This document shows positions 61,514-64,000 of a DNA stretch of 64,000 bases, one piece after another (the first letter of the stretch is position 1; every line of letters starts with the position of its first letter). A model generated the notes under the pieces. The model had not been told where the DNA came from. It saw only the letters and a program-made list of their open reading frames with translations, and searched no databases. A program made the position numbers and the translations under genes. Where the stretch lies: assembly GCA_965218775.1 (NCBI GenBank), contig CBDCLS010000005.1:620001-684000 (forward strand), written 5' to 3'. Source of the DNA: CAUZIZ01 sp965218775 (GTDB lineage Bacteria; Acidobacteriota; UBA6911; RPQK01; JAJDTT01).

Positions 61514-63397
61514 ATGAATGTGACATCTGGATCGAACCTGACAATTGCGCGTGACGTTATGGTCCAAATGCGGGACCAGGTGAAACTTGCTACTGACGTC
61601 TACACCCCTCAGAGCCAAGCATCATCGAAGGCACACCCGGTTTTGCTGGAGAGAACGCCTTATGACAAACAAGGTCCAGAGCGTAGCGAGCGAGCGTCCT
61701 TCTTCGCGCGTCATGGCTACACTGTGGTGCTTCAGGACTGCCGCGGATGCTACGGATCGGAGGGAGAGTTGTACTTTCTCGCCAACGAACCCGAGGATGG
61801 TTACGATACCGTCGAGTGGATCGCAAGCCAGGATTGGTGTAACGGCAGTGTGGGTACTCTTGGGACTTCCTACATGTCCTGGACCCAGAGCGCCTTGGCT
61901 TCTCAGAACCCTCCCCACCTGTGCTGCATGATTCCCAACATGGGCGGCTGGAATGCTCATACCAGCTCGGTGCGACAGGGAGGTGCTTTCGAACTTCGTT
62001 TCATGGCCTGGGCCTTCTGGCACTCTGCCCAGAACGGAAGTGTGTCTCTCAAGCATCAACCCTGGGTCCAAGCAGCCCTCAATACGGGGCCCTCGTTCCG
62101 GGAGTGGCTGCAGCGCTTGCCACTGAAGGAAGGCCAAACCCAGTTGTCATTGACACCCAATTACGAAGACTGGGTTTTCAACATCTACAGGCGCGGGACT
62201 TACGACGATTTCTGGAAGCAGCCGGGTTTTGCCATCGAGGAATTCCTGGATCAGCACTCAGACGTTCCCACCCTTCTGGTGGGCGGTTGGTACGATTCCT
62301 ATACCCGTGCCACGCTCGACGCCTACGGTGCTCTCAGCCGTTCCAAGAAGGGTCCAATCAAGGTGATCATAGGTCCCTGGACACACGGCACCTACACGAC
62401 CGAAGAACGGACGTCCGGTGACATCGATCTTGGAGACGCCGCCGCTCTGGACAGCTTCGATAGACTGCACCTCCGCTGGTTCGACAAGTGGCTGAAGAAC
62501 AAGAGTACCGGTATCGATCAGGAAGCTCCCGTCCAGATCTTCGTCATGGGAGGCGGCTCGGGCAGAAGGACTCCCACCGGGCAACTCGACCACGGCGGAA
62601 ACTGGCGGCAAGAAACAGAGTGGCCTCTGGCACGAACGAGCTTCACCAGATTCTATCTTCACGGTAATGGTCTCCTGCGGACAGAGCTCCCTGATGAAGA
62701 CGATGGACATACGACCTACCGCTTCGATCCGGACAACCCGGTGCCTACGATCGGCGGCAATTTCTCCTCGTTGAGCTATCTCAGTCCCCTGCCCCGAGAG
62801 GCCTCGCCCCACCAGCCTGCTGGATCCGAACGGCGCCAGGAGATCACCCCCAGCGGAGGTTACGACCAGTGTGAGTCCGATCAGTTCTTCGGCTGTAAGC
62901 TCCCCTTCCTCCCCCTGGGCTCGCGCAGGGATGTTCTTGTATTCCAGACCCTACCCCTGGAAAAGGATATAGAGATCACGGGCCCGATCGAGGTCAAGCT
63001 CTGGATCGCCTCCTCGGCTACAGATACAGACTTCACTGCCAAGCTGATCGACTGTTACCCCCCCAGTTCCGACTATCCCAGGGGCTACGCTCTGAACCTG
63101 ACCGACAGCATCCTCAGGGCGCGTTATGCCAGTTCCAGGGAAAAGGAGGTTTTTCTGGAGCCGGACAAGATCTATCCTGTCACGGTGGTTCTCTACCCAA
63201 CCAGTAACCTGTTCAAACAGGGACACGCCATCCGGCTCGATGTCTCGTCCAGCAACTTTCCCAGGTTCGATGTGAATCCGAATACCGGAGAACCCCTGGG
63301 TCGAAGCAGGCGTAAGGCTGTGGCCGACAACACGATCTACCACAGTCAACACTGCCCTTCCCACATCGTCTTGCCGATCATTCCGAGAAGTTCGTGA
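61514..63397 (+). CDS. CocE/NonD family alpha/beta hydrolase (S15 X-Pro dipeptidyl-peptidase fold)
   Basis: The 627-residue protein has the S15/CocE catalytic triad: Ser119 (LGTSYMSW), Asp261 (GGWYDSY) and His291 (GPWTHG). DCRGCYGSEGE is the oxyanion-side loop. The C-terminal jelly-roll domain (about 440-627) includes SFPRFDVNPNTGE-like SNFPRFDVNPNTGEPLG. Members hydrolyse esters, amides or acyl groups; the substrate here is unknown. It has no signal peptide. The SSS symporter gene begins 100 bases downstream, suggesting uptake of the substrate. Confidence 0.92.
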   Translation: MNVTSGSNLTIARDVMVQMRDQVKLATDVYTPQSQASSKAHPVLLERTPYDKQGPERSERASFFARHGYTVVLQDCRGCYGSEGELYFLANEPEDGYDTVEWIASQDWCNGSVGTLGTSYMSWTQSALASQNPPHLCCMIPNMGGWNAHTSSVRQGGAFELRFMAWAFWHSAQNGSVSLKHQPWVQAALNTGPSFREWLQRLPLKEGQTQLSLTPNYEDWVFNIYRRGTYDDFWKQPGFAIEEFLDQHSDVPTLLVGGWYDSYTRATLDAYGALSRSKKGPIKVIIGPWTHGTYTTEERTSGDIDLGDAAALDSFDRLHLRWFDKWLKNKSTGIDQEAPVQIFVMGGGSGRRTPTGQLDHGGNWRQETEWPLARTSFTRFYLHGNGLLRTELPDEDDGHTTYRFDPDNPVPTIGGNFSSLSYLSPLPREASPHQPAGSERRQEITPSGGYDQCESDQFFGCKLPFLPLGSRRDVLVFQTLPLEKDIEITGPIEVKLWIASSATDTDFTAKLIDCYPPSSDYPRGYALNLTDSILRARYASSREKEVFLEPDKIYPVTVVLYPTSNLFKQGHAIRLDVSSSNFPRFDVNPNTGEPLGRSRRKAVADNTIYHSQHCPSHIVLPIIPRSS

Positions 63398-63497
63398 CAC
63401 GCTGGCTGAGTACTAAAACGCTATTCCCTGAAGGACGCAGTTTGACCTGTCCGGCCAAGTCGTTGTATTCATCCCACTGGGCGGCCGGAGAACACCT

Positions 63498-64000
63498 ATG
63501 ACGCTGGTGGATTGGCTGATTGTCCTGGTCGTCAACCTCGGAATCGTCCTCTACGGCCTGATCACCTTCAAAGGCATCAGGCAGAGTTTCGACTGGTACT
63601 TGGCAGCAAAATCGCTCCCCTGGTGGGCTGTCGGCCTGTCGGCTTTTTCGACCGCCGTCGACAGCGGTGACTACGTTGCCATTGCAGGCGGTGCCTACCG
63701 CTTCGGTCTCTCCCAAATCTCTCAATGGTGGCTTGGAATTGCCATCGGCTGGTTTGTCCTCAGCAGCTTCGTCATCGTTCCCATGTATCGATCTGGCGTC
63801 TATACCAATGCCGAATGGCTAGAGTTCCGGTTCGGTCCGGCGACGCGGATCATGGCGGTCCTAATCAACCTGCAGTCTCGCACCAACGTTGTGGGAAACA
63901 TCTTCTTTTCACTTTATCTGGTGCTCAACATCATTGGAGGGCTGAGCCCTTCCTGGAGCTGGAGCATTGTCGTAGCCATTGCAGCGACCGCGGTTCTCTA
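63498..64000 (+). CDS. SSS-family sodium:solute symporter, cut by the window end
   Basis: The first 167 residues are present: WLIVLVVNLGIVLYGLITFK, SFDWYLAAKSLPWWAVGLSA, VDSGDYVAIAGGAYRFGLSQ and helices up to the window edge. GGAG at about 63487-63490 supports ATG 63498. It follows the CocE/NonD hydrolase by 100 bases on the same strand and may take up that enzyme's substrate. The gene continues beyond 64000. Confidence 0.85.
   Translation, partial: MTLVDWLIVLVVNLGIVLYGLITFKGIRQSFDWYLAAKSLPWWAVGLSAFSTAVDSGDYVAIAGGAYRFGLSQISQWWLGIAIGWFVLSSFVIVPMYRSGVYTNAEWLEFRFGPATRIMAVLINLQSRTNVVGNIFFSLYLVLNIIGGLSPSWSWSIVVAIAATAVL

Overview
The window reads as chromosomal DNA of a heterotrophic bacterium, most likely an Acidobacteriota member (Bryobacterales/Solibacter-like). 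This is inference from family content. Membrane Ser/Thr kinases fused to TolB-type propellers, Oar-like TonB-dependent receptors, a PSD1 (DUF1549/DUF1553) plus DUF1501 pair, several quinoprotein-like propellers and many SSS symporters on one moderately GC-rich stretch fit that phylum better than Planctomycetota, which shares some of them. No rRNA, tRNA or CRISPR array was seen.

Layout. 0.4-4.6 kb: a molybdenum hydroxylase operon (2Fe-2S subunit, molybdopterin subunit, PQQ-like propeller) with ATGA overlaps. 4.9-10 kb: a DsbD-alpha remnant, a conserved protein of unknown function, and two divergent genes that both lack their 5' ends. 10-13 kb: two damaged kinase genes. 13.4-22.6 kb: an MFS transporter, a decayed flavin oxidoreductase, the PSD1/DUF1501 operon and a secreted unknown. 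22.9-24.9 kb: an IS1634-type transposase. 25.2-30.1 kb: a catabolic cluster (two VOC proteins, an isocitrate lyase/PEP mutase-type enzyme, a Gfo/Idh/MocA oxidoreductase) divergent from a frameshifted SSS symporter. 31-36 kb: a sialidase, a five-bladed-propeller glycosidase-like protein and an FG-GAP protein. 36-41 kb: TonB receptor fragments, a HugZ-like protein, two genes truncated against each other and a second sialidase. 41.3-44.2 kb: a membrane quinoprotein-like propeller and an MBL hydrolase. 45-47.4 kb: an amino-acid permease and an unknown protein. 47.5-51.4 kb: gene fragments and an intact IS1380. 52-55.1 kb: an exported contractile-injection-system tube-like protein, an M19 dipeptidase and a PhyH dioxygenase. 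55.2-64 kb: a partial IS1380, a paired small DMT transporter, a two-gene SSS symporter, a threonine-synthase-like enzyme, a CocE/NonD hydrolase and the start of another SSS symporter.

Together the intact genes describe uptake and breakdown of organic solutes: secreted glycosidase-like propellers and sialidases outside the cell, TonB and SSS/MFS/APC/DMT transport, then peptidase, hydrolase, dioxygenase, lyase and dehydrogenase steps.

The second theme is decay and rearrangement. At least five loci carry broken pieces of one kinase family, and genes are cut against each other near 8.3 and 39.1 kb. Several genes are frameshifted. Some of this could be assembly error in a metagenome-derived contig. 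The mobile layer includes an exactly 139-bp inverted-repeat element found three times in the loop of a REP-like palindrome with GCCT target duplications, a 191-bp element with 28-bp inverted ends, and a 239-bp element flanked by 13-bp direct repeats. The most unusual protein is the orphan CIS tube-like protein with a Sec signal peptide at 52.0-52.6 kb.
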